Assembly: GCA_030673995.1 (NCBI GenBank)
Contig: DAOUYU010000088.1
Coordinates: 1 to 7,268, forward strand
Reading direction: 5' to 3'
Length of the DNA: 7,268 nucleotides
Origin: Candidatus Aminicenantota bacterium
GTDB lineage: Bacteria > Acidobacteriota > Aminicenantia > Aminicenantales > Aminicenantaceae
The notes beneath the pieces were generated by a model that was given only the letters and a program-made list of their open reading frames with translations, did no database searches and had not been told where the DNA came from. A program made the position numbers and the translations under genes. This document shows, piece by piece, positions 1 to 6,530 of the stretch; the stretch's first letter is position 1; every line of letters begins with the position of its first letter.

Positions 1-501
1 CAGGGAGGAAAGTACACTCTCTAAGTCCTCCATGTCATTATGGTTAAAGCTGTGGACTTCCCCGTAAGAAAGCCGGCAGGCATCAACAATGCTGGCATGA
101 ATCATCTTATCTGTGATGACTGCCTCTCCTCTGCCAATTAGCGTCGATATTATTCCCTGATTATTCTGAAAACCTGTGCTGAATGCAAGGACAGCTTCTT
201 TTTTCATGAATTTTGCCAATCTCTCTTCAAGCTCAACATGGATATCCAGAGTACCGTTTAAAAATCTCGAACCGCAAGTCGCAACACCGTATCTGTCAAC
301 AGCCTCCTGAGCTGCCTTCATCACCTGAGGGTGATCGATCAGCCCGAGATAATTATTGGATCCAACCATGATCATTTCTTTGCCGTCGACTTTTACTTTA
401 TTGCCCTTAACTTCTTGAATAGGCGTGAAATAAGGATACATCCCCATTGCTATGGCTTGCTCGGCGCGTGTGAAGTTATAGCATTTATCGAAAATATCCA
501 C
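1..501 (-). CDS. spt: Serine palmitoyltransferase-like alpha-oxoamine synthase (3' end cut by window)
   Basis: The first 167 residues of a PLP-dependent fold-type I enzyme of the alpha-oxoamine synthase family (serine palmitoyltransferase, 2-amino-3-ketobutyrate-CoA ligase, 8-amino-7-oxononanoate synthase). These enzymes join an amino acid to an acyl thioester with loss of CO2. Visible landmarks are MGMYPYF (19-25), GSNNYLGL (47-54), GSRFLNGTLDIH (77-88), STGFQNNQG (108-116), and IHASIVDACRLS (134-145) with H135, the histidine that stacks on PLP in this family, then FNHNDMEDLE (152-161). GSRFLNGTLDxH is what I recall from Bacteroides-type serine palmitoyltransferase; E. coli Kbl has a different sequence there. 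The Schiff-base lysine and the rest of the roughly 390-400 residue protein lie outside the window. The start is a GTG at 501-499, chosen because a full AAGGAG lies 6 bases upstream and the N-terminal length fits the family. It is divergent from the SDR gene, which suggests a shared pathway. Family assignment is firm; serine as substrate is inferred. Confidence 0.85.
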   Translation of the reverse strand, partial: MDIFDKCYNFTRAEQAIAMGMYPYFTPIQEVKGNKVKVDGKEMIMVGSNNYLGLIDHPQVMKAAQEAVDRYGVATCGSRFLNGTLDIHVELEERLAKFMKKEAVLAFSTGFQNNQGIISTLIGRGEAVITDKMIHASIVDACRLSYGEVHSFNHNDMEDLESVLSSL

Positions 502-507
502 CGTCGT

Positions 508-513
508 CTCCTT
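508..513 (-). promoter_or_regulatory. Shine-Dalgarno deciding the GTG start of the spt-like gene
   Basis: Read on the - strand this is AAGGAG, 6 bases before the GTG at 501-499. The first in-frame ATG is 18 codons further in and would remove the conserved segment before MYPYF, so the GTG start is preferred. No convincing -10/-35 pair was found for this gene. A TTGAAA and a TATAA-like run lie just upstream, but their spacing and closeness to the Shine-Dalgarno make them doubtful. Confidence 0.7.
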
Positions 514-572
514 ATTTATAACATCTCTTGACCGCTGTTAGTTTCAAGAAATAATTGGGCCTCTTTTTTCTT

Positions 573-601
573 TTGACCATAGCAGGCAATTTTCATAAAA
601 T
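573..601 (+). promoter_or_regulatory. Sigma70-type promoter for the SDR gene, probably leaderless
   Basis: A -35 TTGACC (573-578), a spacer of exactly 17 bp and a -10 TAAAAT (596-601) each match the sigma70 consensus at five of six positions. Only 7 bases separate the -10 from the ATG at 609, so transcription should begin at or within a base or two of the start codon. There is no Shine-Dalgarno in front of the ATG, which fits a leaderless mRNA. A second TTGACC at 528-533 lies 16 bp from AATAAT (550-555) and could be a weaker upstream promoter giving a leader of about 45 bases. Confidence 0.6.
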
Positions 602-608
602 CATAGTA

Positions 609-1580
609 ATGAGAGCCCTAGTCACAGGAGGAACAGGTTTTATTGGAAGTCATCTTATCGAGTTCTTTCTGAATAAGGGCATCGAAATATTCGCACTTGT
701 TCGAGACGATCGAAACCTAAAATGGCTAAAGGGGCTCAACATCCATCCTTTAAGAGGAGATCTTCTCTCCATTCCTTCGCTTCCTTCTGATATCAACACT
801 GTTATTCATACTGCTGGATTAACCAAAGCTTTTGATGTGGCTGATTATTATACAGTAAATCAACAGGGAACAGCAAGCCTTTTCCAGGCGCTCAGTTCGC
901 AAAGGATCATTCCTGAGAAAATCATTTATCTCAGCAGCCTTGCCGCAGCAGGTCCCTGCGTTGACGGGACTTCAATCAGAGAAAGTGACCTCCCTCATCC
1001 GATCACACCCTATGGAAGAAGTAAATTGATGGGTGAAATGGAGGCCCTAAAGTTCAAAGATGTTTTTCCGCTTGTTATCATGAGAGTAGGTGCTGTCTTC
1101 GGCCCGAGAGATAAAGACTTCGTTCAATATTTCAAATGGATAAAACGGGGAATCCTTCCCTCCCTCGGTTCGAGAGAGAGGTTTCTGAGTGTGTGTTATG
1201 TCAAGGACCTTTTGAAGGCGATTTATTTTTGCATTCAAAAGGAACTGGATAGTGGAGAAATATTCAATATAGCCAATAGGAATCCCTGCAGCTGGGATGA
1301 ATTTGGAAAAATCGCAGGTCAGGTTATGGGAAAATCATTAAAAAAGATGAAAATTCCGCTGCCCGTGGCTCATCTCGCAGTTTTCTTATCCGAAACAGGA
1401 AGCAAGATCAGCAAGACGCCAACTCCTATCAACCTGTACAAATTTAAAGAAATGAAACAGACACACTGGGTCGCAAACATCGAGAAAGCAACAAAGAAAC
1501 TGGCTTTTTACCCTCAATATTCTCTGCAAGAGGCCATCCAGGAAACCGTCGACTGGTACCTTAAACAGGGATGGCTTTAA
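609..1580 (+). CDS. Extended SDR, NAD(P)-dependent epimerase/reductase family
   Basis: A 323-residue extended short-chain dehydrogenase/reductase. The Rossmann nucleotide-binding motif GGTGFIG spans residues 7-13 right after the first beta strand. An acidic D51 (RGDL), the HTAG segment (67-70), a serine pair at 109-110 and the catalytic Y135xxxK139 (TPYGRSKLMGE) follow in the family order. MRVGAVFGPRD (158-168) and a C-terminal substrate-binding lobe ending in ETVDWYLKQGW are also typical. All catalytic residues are present. The ATG at 609 is preferred over an in-frame TTG at 555, because the protein then starts directly at the Rossmann strand (MRALVTGG) and the promoter points there. The substrate cannot be read from sequence. 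An extended SDR beside a serine palmitoyltransferase-like gene recalls CerR, the 3-ketosphinganine reductase of Caulobacter; a nucleotide-sugar or sterol-type epimerase/dehydrogenase is the alternative. Confidence 0.93.
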   Translation: MRALVTGGTGFIGSHLIEFFLNKGIEIFALVRDDRNLKWLKGLNIHPLRGDLLSIPSLPSDINTVIHTAGLTKAFDVADYYTVNQQGTASLFQALSSQRIIPEKIIYLSSLAAAGPCVDGTSIRESDLPHPITPYGRSKLMGEMEALKFKDVFPLVIMRVGAVFGPRDKDFVQYFKWIKRGILPSLGSRERFLSVCYVKDLLKAIYFCIQKELDSGEIFNIANRNPCSWDEFGKIAGQVMGKSLKKMKIPLPVAHLAVFLSETGSKISKTPTPINLYKFKEMKQTHWVANIEKATKKLAFYPQYSLQEAIQETVDWYLKQGWL

Positions 1581-1596
1581 AAAGCCCTTTTTTTTT
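1573..1596 (+). terminator. Short rho-independent terminator overlapping the SDR stop codon
   Basis: GGCTT (1573-1577) pairs with AAGCC (1582-1586) around a 4-base loop, and a run of nine T follows one base later (1588-1596). The hairpin starts inside the last codons of the SDR gene and includes its TAA. The stem is only 5 bp, so strength is uncertain, but position and T tract fit. It implies that the KAS III gene downstream has its own promoter. Confidence 0.55.
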
Positions 1597-1627
1597 GCTT
1601 TATTTTTATCTACTCATCTATTATCAT

Positions 1628-1633
1628 TATAAT
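1628..1633 (+). promoter_or_regulatory. -10 element for the KAS III gene
   Basis: A perfect TATAAT ends 13 bases before the ATG at 1647. The best-spaced -35 is poor (TTTATC at 1605-1610, 17 bp away). A start site 6-8 bases downstream of the -10 would leave a leader of roughly 6-8 bases. No Shine-Dalgarno precedes the ATG, which agrees with a very short leader. The region is AT-rich, so a chance match is possible. Confidence 0.45.
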
Positions 1634-1646
1634 ATATCGGATCATA

Positions 1647-2648
1647 ATGAACACAAAAGCGATCATAACCGGATCAGGTCACTTCGTCCCTCCCAAAGTT
1701 GTCACAAACTTCGACTTAGAAAAAATGATTGACACATCAGATGAGTGGATCCGGCAAAGGTCAGGAATCGAGGAAAGGCACTATGTAGAGCCTGGTGTGG
1801 GAACTTCGGACCTGGCCTATGAAGCAGCCGTGCGTGCCATAGAGGATGCAAAGATCGACAAGTCAGAGATAGACTTTATCATCGCCGCCACCCTTTCTCC
1901 GGACCATTATTTTCCCGGGATCGGCGTAATAGTCCAGGCAAAACTTGGCCTTCCCGGAATCGGAGCCCTCGATGTGAGGAATCAGTGCACAGGCTTCGTC
2001 TACGCCCTTTCTGTAGCCGACCAGTACATCAAGACTCAAATGTACAAAAAAATTCTTGTCGTTGCAGCCGAAGTTCAATCAACGAACCTGGATTATTCTG
2101 ATGACGGAAGAGACCTGGCTGTCCTTTTTGGAGACGGAGGTGGAGCAGTTGTCCTTGAAGCCAATTCAAAAAACGAGGATAAAGGCATCCTATCCACCCA
2201 TCTTTTCTCAGATGGACGGTTTGTTTCCGAATTATGGATGGAGAAGCCGAGCCCGAAAGATAAGCCCACGTTTTCCCAAGAAATGATTGAAAGCAAAAGC
2301 CACTTTCCTAAAATGAGCGGGAGAAACGTCTTCATCAACGCTGTAGATAAAATGCCGGAAGCAGTAAGAGCCGGCCTGGAATACAACAACCTTGCCATCG
2401 AAGATGTAGACCATCTCATCCCCCACCAAGCCAACGACAGGATTTCTCTAATGGTAGCAAGAATCCTGAAGATTCCGGTCGAAAAAGTGATCAGAAACAT
2501 AGATCACACTGGCAACACAACAGCCGCTTCGATTCCTATCGCTCTGGATGAAGCTCTTAAGAATGGAAAAATTAAGGAAGGCGATATTGTAGTACTCACA
2601 GCCTTTGGCTCCGGCTACACATGGGGTTCGGCTATTATCAGATTTTAA
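1647..2648 (+). CDS. fabH: Beta-ketoacyl-ACP synthase III (FabH family)
   Basis: A 333-residue thiolase-fold enzyme of normal KAS III length. In fatty-acid synthesis such enzymes condense an acyl-CoA primer with malonyl-ACP in the cytoplasm. The triad is complete: C114 in DVRNQCTGFVYAL, H260 in IPHQAND and N290 in HTGNTTAASIP. Other signatures are TSDEWIRQRSGI (30-41), the glycine loop FGDGGGAVVLE (161-171) and the C-terminal GSGYTWGSAIIRF. The segment 183-225 (STHLFSDGR to HFPKMSGR) is longer than in E. coli FabH and matches a subgroup I recall from Bacteroidota and Acidobacteriota. The usual fab neighbours (fabD, fabG, acpP, plsX) are absent, so it stands alone and may supply a special acyl chain rather than bulk fatty acid. 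The ATG at 1647 gives the standard N-terminus. KAS III chemistry is firm; the role as the main FabH is less so. Confidence 0.92.
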   Translation: MNTKAIITGSGHFVPPKVVTNFDLEKMIDTSDEWIRQRSGIEERHYVEPGVGTSDLAYEAAVRAIEDAKIDKSEIDFIIAATLSPDHYFPGIGVIVQAKLGLPGIGALDVRNQCTGFVYALSVADQYIKTQMYKKILVVAAEVQSTNLDYSDDGRDLAVLFGDGGGAVVLEANSKNEDKGILSTHLFSDGRFVSELWMEKPSPKDKPTFSQEMIESKSHFPKMSGRNVFINAVDKMPEAVRAGLEYNNLAIEDVDHLIPHQANDRISLMVARILKIPVEKVIRNIDHTGNTTAASIPIALDEALKNGKIKEGDIVVLTAFGSGYTWGSAIIRF

Positions 2649-2670
2649 AGAGAGGACTGAAAAAAGCCGA

Positions 2671-2720
2671 AGGATTGCATTTAATCATAATTATATGGTA
2701 GGATTGCAGTTTATCATTAA
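2671..2720 (+). repeat. Pair of imperfect 20-bp direct repeats, possible operator
   Basis: AGGATTGCATTTAATCATAA (2671-2690) and AGGATTGCAGTTTATCATTA (2700-2719) agree at 16 of the 20 positions as written, including a shared first 9-mer AGGATTGCA and a shared ATCAT. The copies start 29 bp apart, close to three helical turns. The second copy covers the place where a -35 would sit for the TATAAT at 2731, so a regulator bound here could activate or block the DUF885 promoter. The repeat is seen directly; a regulatory role is inferred. Confidence 0.5.
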
Positions 2721-2730
2721 ATAATTTACC

Positions 2731-2736
2731 TATAAT
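2731..2736 (+). promoter_or_regulatory. -10 element for the DUF885 gene
   Basis: A perfect TATAAT lies 42 bases before the ATG at 2779, giving an expected leader of about 35 bases that contains the Shine-Dalgarno. No good -35 is found at 16-18 bp (AGTTTA at 17 bp); TTGCAG at 2704-2709 is 21 bp away, which is too far. A weak -35 overlapped by direct repeats is the layout expected of an activator-dependent promoter. Confidence 0.5.
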
Positions 2737-2765
2737 GAACAACTTATCCAAGGATGTGCTTTCGC

Positions 2766-2773
2766 GGAGGAGG
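2766..2773 (+). promoter_or_regulatory. Strong Shine-Dalgarno of the DUF885 gene
   Basis: GGAGGAGG lies 5 bases before the ATG at 2779 and fixes that start. It is the strongest ribosome-binding site in the window and contrasts with the SDR, KAS III and polyprenyl synthase genes, which have none or only a poor one. Confidence 0.8.
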
Positions 2774-2778
2774 ATGTA

Positions 2779-4551
2779 ATGAAGAAAATAATCATTCCAC
2801 TTGCTGTCATTTTTTTTGCTTTTCTGAGCATTGGCCTGCTTCTTCCCCAGGAGAACGAAGAAGATGTCAAGTTTAAAAAAGTACTGGATGAATACCTCGA
2901 TGCATTGTGGAAGTTTTACCCGACAGCCGCTACCATGGCTGGATATCACAAGTATGACAACAAATTCGAAGACCTGGGCAATAAGAAAATCGAGAAACGC
3001 CATGATGCTCTCGACGAATTCAACAAAGAATTCGTGGCTGGAGTTGACAGATTCAAGCTGAGTCCCGAGCTTCAGATCGACCACGAAATGATCATCGATG
3101 CCCTGGATCTAGAACTCCTCAAACATGAAAATCTTGTTCCCTGGGAATACAATCCCCTTTTCTATAACGACATCTTTTCCAACTGTGTCCAAAGTCTCTT
3201 TGTCAAGGGATCCGCTCCGCCGGAGCAGAGGGCAAAGAACACTGCAGGCAGGCTGAAAGCACTGCCAAAGTTTATTAAACAAGCTAAAGAAAATCTAAAG
3301 ACTCCTCCTCTACTTTTAACAGAAACAGCTATCAAACAATTCTCAGGAATAATGGATTTCTATCAAAGTGAACTTCCTGTCTTGATTGAGCAGGCACCTG
3401 AAACGAACAACTCCAAACTTCAGGCCAATTTGGGGAAAGTTCTTCCTGCCCTGGAAGATTATCAAAATTTTCTCCAGAACGAGCTACTTCCACGTTCCAC
3501 CGGTAACTTCCGCATGGGCCCCCAGGCCCATGCAAGATTACTCCGGCTGACACTCCAGAATAACATCACCATGGATACTCTTATTGCCCGGGCCAATGCG
3601 GATTACACTAATATCAGAAGAGAAATGGCCATGGTCTGCCTTCCTTATTTCAGAATCATGTATCCGAATATAAGCATGGAACAGCTCACCGCACAGCAGG
3701 GTGAGGAAAAAATGCGGAATACTACCATTAAAGGAGTCCTGGATAAAATAAAAGGAGAACACACGACAAAAGAGAAGTTCATAAATCAGGTCAAAAATTA
3801 TGTGGAGGAAATTAAAGATTTCCTCACCCAGAAAGAACTTCTTGAATTACCCGAAGAAAGTCTCAATATCGAATCCATGCCCCTTGAATGCCGGGGGATA
3901 ACCTGGTCCTACCTTGTATCCCCTGGAGTCTATGAAACTTCAGGTTCTTACGCCAGCCGGATCACACCTCTTCCCAATGGGTGGGAAGAAGAACAAACCA
4001 ATTCTTTCCTTGAAGAATACAACAATTTCCTGCTCTATTTCTGGACTGTCCGGAAGGTCTATCCCGGTCAGTTTGTCCCCACATTTTACACTCGAAAATA
4101 TCCCTCTATCATAAGAAACATGCATCCCAACTTGCCCCTGATCAGGGCTTGGCCTGTTTTCATGGAAGAGACGCTGGTAACCTCGGGCTTCGGAAACTAC
4201 GATCTGATGCTGCGTTTGAATCAGCTCAAATTACTCCTTAAAATGGTTATGGATTTTAAACTCGAACTGAACATTCATTCAGGCGGCATTTCAAAAGAAG
4301 ATGCTATCAAACATATGACAGGAATTGGCTTTCAAAATCAGGCCGAAGCTGAAAGAAAATGGAACCGTATCATTTTAAAGCCGGGCGACTGCGCCTACAC
4401 ATATGTCGGCTACCAGGAAATCCTGGATATGCAAAAAGAGTACAAAAAGCTAAAAGGCGGATCCTACAGCCATAAGGAATTTTTCAAGAAACTCCTCAGC
4501 TATGGAGCTCTGCCTCTTCGTCATTTAAAGAAAAAGATTTTAGAACAATAA
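2779..4551 (+). CDS. DUF885-family protein, exported or membrane-anchored, with degenerate metal motif
   Basis: A 590-residue protein. A lysine pair and a hydrophobic stretch (about 4-25, MKKIIIPLAVIFFAF onwards) form a signal peptide or anchor with no lipobox cysteine, so the body is probably outside the cytoplasmic membrane. Family features run throughout: an N-terminal WKFYPTAATMAGYH segment (about 46-59), LLPRSTGNFRMGPQ in the centre, and at the C-terminus MDFKLELNIHSGG (H500), EAERKWNRIILKPG (523-536) and a final GALPLRHL. DUF885 proteins are thought to be M-type metallopeptidase relatives, usually carrying HExxPGHxxQ and later EGWxxYxE. Here the corresponding segments read R425-K-V-Y-P-G-Q431-F-V-P and R456-A-W-P-V-F-M-E-E464, so the first His-Glu pair and the second His are replaced. 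The reading frame is intact and the Shine-Dalgarno strong, so it is expressed rather than decayed. Function unknown; a binding or regulatory pseudoenzyme is plausible. Confidence 0.85.
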   Translation: MKKIIIPLAVIFFAFLSIGLLLPQENEEDVKFKKVLDEYLDALWKFYPTAATMAGYHKYDNKFEDLGNKKIEKRHDALDEFNKEFVAGVDRFKLSPELQIDHEMIIDALDLELLKHENLVPWEYNPLFYNDIFSNCVQSLFVKGSAPPEQRAKNTAGRLKALPKFIKQAKENLKTPPLLLTETAIKQFSGIMDFYQSELPVLIEQAPETNNSKLQANLGKVLPALEDYQNFLQNELLPRSTGNFRMGPQAHARLLRLTLQNNITMDTLIARANADYTNIRREMAMVCLPYFRIMYPNISMEQLTAQQGEEKMRNTTIKGVLDKIKGEHTTKEKFINQVKNYVEEIKDFLTQKELLELPEESLNIESMPLECRGITWSYLVSPGVYETSGSYASRITPLPNGWEEEQTNSFLEEYNNFLLYFWTVRKVYPGQFVPTFYTRKYPSIIRNMHPNLPLIRAWPVFMEETLVTSGFGNYDLMLRLNQLKLLLKMVMDFKLELNIHSGGISKEDAIKHMTGIGFQNQAEAERKWNRIILKPGDCAYTYVGYQEILDMQKEYKKLKGGSYSHKEFFKKLLSYGALPLRHLKKKILEQ

Positions 4552-4627
4552 AAAAAATCAAACTCGCTAGAAACTCAAGGCTTTCGATATCCTCTAACCA
4601 CCCTCATTGAGCGCTTTGGAGAATGAA

Positions 4628-5431
4628 ATGCCGCTGACCCTTGTTGACTCTCATGCCCACCTGGACATGGAGGAATTTGACAAAGACCGCAGCGAGGTGG
4701 TCGAGAGGGCCTTCCAGGATGGAATCAAGGCCATTCTCTGTCCCGCAGAATTGACAAAGACCGGAAGTATCCAGAATACTTTGGAATTAACAAAAAAATA
4801 CGACACTATCATCGCTGCTGCAGGAACCCATCCACATCAAGCCAAATACTTTGACTACGATTGTGCTCAGAAAATAGAAGCACTTTTCAAAGAAAAAAGA
4901 ATCAAAGCAGTGGGTGAGATCGGCCTCGATTTTCACTATAACTTCTCACCGCCCCGTGAGCAAGAGGAAGCTTTCCGGCATCAACTCAACATAGCTCAAG
5001 AACTGGACCTTCCGGTAGTTGTACACAGTCGAAATTCAGGGAAAGAAGTGGTTCAGTCCGTAGAAGAAGAGCGCTTTACCAGAGGAGGCGTCCTCCATTG
5101 CTTCAGCGATGACTGGGAGCAGGCAAAACGAATGATGGATCACAATTTCTTCATCTCGTTTTCGGGAATTCTCACTTATCCCAAGGCCTACATCTTAAGA
5201 GAAGCGGCTAAAAGAATACCACTGGAAAGGCTTCTGGTCGAAACCGATTCTCCTTATCTCGTGCCCGTCCCTCTTCGAGGGGAAAAAAAGAGAAATGAGC
5301 CGGCATATGTGATAGAAGTCGCGAAAGTTCTCGCTGGATTAAAAAATGTCACTCTGGATATGCTGGCTGACATAACTTCAAGAAATTTCGAATCACTCTT
5401 TTTGTTTGAAATAAAAAATTCGAGATGTTAA
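4628..5431 (+). CDS. tatD: TatD-family metal-dependent hydrolase (deoxyribonuclease type)
   Basis: A 267-residue TIM-barrel hydrolase of the TatD/YcfH family, cytoplasmic, with DNA 3'-end exonuclease or DNase activity in characterised members. All expected metal ligands are visible: H9 and H11 in VDSHAHLD, E97 in GEIGLDFHY, H133 in VVVHSR, H157 in VLHCFSDD and D207 in VETDSPYL. The HPH segment and the C-terminal RNEP plus TSRNFESLF segments are also canonical, and the length is normal. The ATG at 4628 is chosen because GGAG (4618-4621) lies 6 bases upstream and the protein then starts just before the first metal motif; an in-frame TTG at 4607 would add seven residues without a ribosome site. 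It is followed after 13 bases by the polyprenyl synthase gene, probably in one transcript. The closest named relative could equally be ycfH. Confidence 0.93.
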   Translation: MPLTLVDSHAHLDMEEFDKDRSEVVERAFQDGIKAILCPAELTKTGSIQNTLELTKKYDTIIAAAGTHPHQAKYFDYDCAQKIEALFKEKRIKAVGEIGLDFHYNFSPPREQEEAFRHQLNIAQELDLPVVVHSRNSGKEVVQSVEEERFTRGGVLHCFSDDWEQAKRMMDHNFFISFSGILTYPKAYILREAAKRIPLERLLVETDSPYLVPVPLRGEKKRNEPAYVIEVAKVLAGLKNVTLDMLADITSRNFESLFLFEIKNSRC

Positions 5432-5444
5432 GATAAGTGCGACC

Positions 5445-6467
5445 ATGAGTGAATTGGCCAAAAATTCCGTTGTATCAAGAGTAAAAAAAAGACCAGACAT
5501 AATCAGATTGTATGCCAATATCACTAAAGACCTGGACAAAGTTGAGGAAAGACTTAAACTCTATTCCCGCTCTCACAATAAGCTCATTGCAGAGATCAGC
5601 AATTATCTTTTTCAAAAAGGCGGCAAAAGGATTCGGCCCGCTCTCCTTATGCTCTGCTCTAAAATGCTGGGCTATAATGGAAAAGAGCATATCCTCATGT
5701 CCACCCTGGTTGAAACTATCCATACGGCCAGCCTCATCCATGATGATATTATCGATAACTCTGAATTCAGAAGAGGAAAGGAATCCATCCATGTCAGATG
5801 GGGTCCGAACATTACTGTTCTCCTGGGCGATTATCTTTACATAAAAGCCCTGGGCACGTCTCTCCAGAGCAAGCACCACCGGATAACCCAAATTTTAACT
5901 GACACCTCAACCAGAATGATTGAAGGAGAACTGAGTGAGTATTGTATGAGTGGAAATCAGAATTTGGCTGAAGAGGATTATCTGGATATCATCAATAAAA
6001 AGACAGCATCCCTTTTCTCGGCCTCTTGCCAGATAGGAGGTATCCTCGGCCAGGCCTCCAAAAAAGAAGAAAATTCTCTGAAAGAGTACGGCACAAACAT
6101 AGGAATGACTTTCCAAATAATCGATGATCTTCTTGACTTTATAGGCGATGAAAAAATCCTGGGGAAGCCCGTTCTCTCCGACTTAAGCGAAAGCCGCATC
6201 ACTTTACCCTTAATATACACTCTGAACAACGACGGTAAAGAGAATCGAGAACGTATTGCTGAATTAATGAAAAAGAAAATTTTAGAAAAGGACTCCCTTG
6301 AGGAGGTCCTCAAAATCGTCAAATCCAACGGAGCTCTGGATTACACTTCTAAAAAAGCCGAGGAGTTCTCTCTCAAATCCAGAGAAATCATTTCTCAATT
6401 CCCCAAATCCAGCCATCGAGATGCTCTGGCTTTATTACCTGAATACGTCCTCAGTAGAAAAAAATAA
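5445..6467 (+). CDS. Trans-type polyprenyl diphosphate synthase, long-chain
   Basis: A 340-residue all-helical prenyltransferase that extends an allylic diphosphate with isopentenyl diphosphate. GGKRIRP (59-65) binds the IPP diphosphate. The first aspartate-rich motif is DDIID (100-104), and the second is FQIIDDLLD (223-231) followed by GKPVLSDLSESRITLPLI. K185-K186-T187 is the conserved lysine region. The fifth residue before the first DDxxD is A95, not an aromatic, which in this family goes with products longer than C15-C20. A hexa- to decaprenyl chain for quinones, like E. coli IspB or heptaprenyl synthases, is therefore likely, but exact length cannot be read. The lysine usual in GK(I/V)TLP is an arginine here (R251). 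The N-terminus has a basic extension of about 20 residues before the usual start of the domain. The Shine-Dalgarno is poor, and the gene probably depends on co-transcription with tatD, 13 bases upstream. Confidence 0.93.
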   Translation: MSELAKNSVVSRVKKRPDIIRLYANITKDLDKVEERLKLYSRSHNKLIAEISNYLFQKGGKRIRPALLMLCSKMLGYNGKEHILMSTLVETIHTASLIHDDIIDNSEFRRGKESIHVRWGPNITVLLGDYLYIKALGTSLQSKHHRITQILTDTSTRMIEGELSEYCMSGNQNLAEEDYLDIINKKTASLFSASCQIGGILGQASKKEENSLKEYGTNIGMTFQIIDDLLDFIGDEKILGKPVLSDLSESRITLPLIYTLNNDGKENRERIAELMKKKILEKDSLEEVLKIVKSNGALDYTSKKAEEFSLKSREIISQFPKSSHRDALALLPEYVLSRKK

Positions 6468-6500
6468 AACCAATCTTCAGCAAACATTAAAATTCAATAA

Positions 6501-6513
6501 GGGAGAAGCTCAT
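6501..6513 (+). repeat. 13-mer direct repeat, copy 1
   Basis: GGGAGAAGCTCAT occurs here and again exactly at 6567-6579, between the two heptamer blocks. The following AG also recurs in a nearby GCTCATAG (6508-6515 and 6581-6588). The whole gap thus looks as if built by duplication of a purine-rich unit. Confidence 0.6.
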
Positions 6514-6530
6514 AGAAAGAAGAAGGGAGA

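Noticed and set aside
331..531. A + strand open frame of 66 codons
   Set aside because: It lies on the opposite strand of the spt-like gene, whose motifs are unmistakable, and its translation has no recognisable pattern.
2093..2500. A - strand open frame of 135 codons
   Set aside because: It is antisense to the catalytic half of the KAS III gene; the sense frame has full family motifs, so this is a codon-bias shadow.
2638..3084. A - strand open frame of 148 codons across the KAS III-DUF885 gap
   Set aside because: It overlaps the N-terminal signal segment and conserved start of the DUF885 gene on the other strand and crosses its promoter and Shine-Dalgarno. The translation is low-complexity hydrophobic in part and not recognised.
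4552..4627. Promoter or terminator between the DUF885 and TatD genes
   Set aside because: The gap has an A-run after the stop and no stable hairpin with a T tract, and no -10/-35 pair good enough to report.
5475..5891. A - strand open frame of 138 codons
   Set aside because: It is antisense to the polyprenyl synthase motifs GGKRIRP and DDIID; no ribosome site or family pattern.
6298..6313. Short inverted repeat TTGAGGAGGTCCTCAA, with similar ones at 5084-5096 (GGAGG-CGT-CCTCC) and around 3208-3222
   Set aside because: All lie inside well-supported coding sequence, are short, and lack a T tract; expected by chance at this length.
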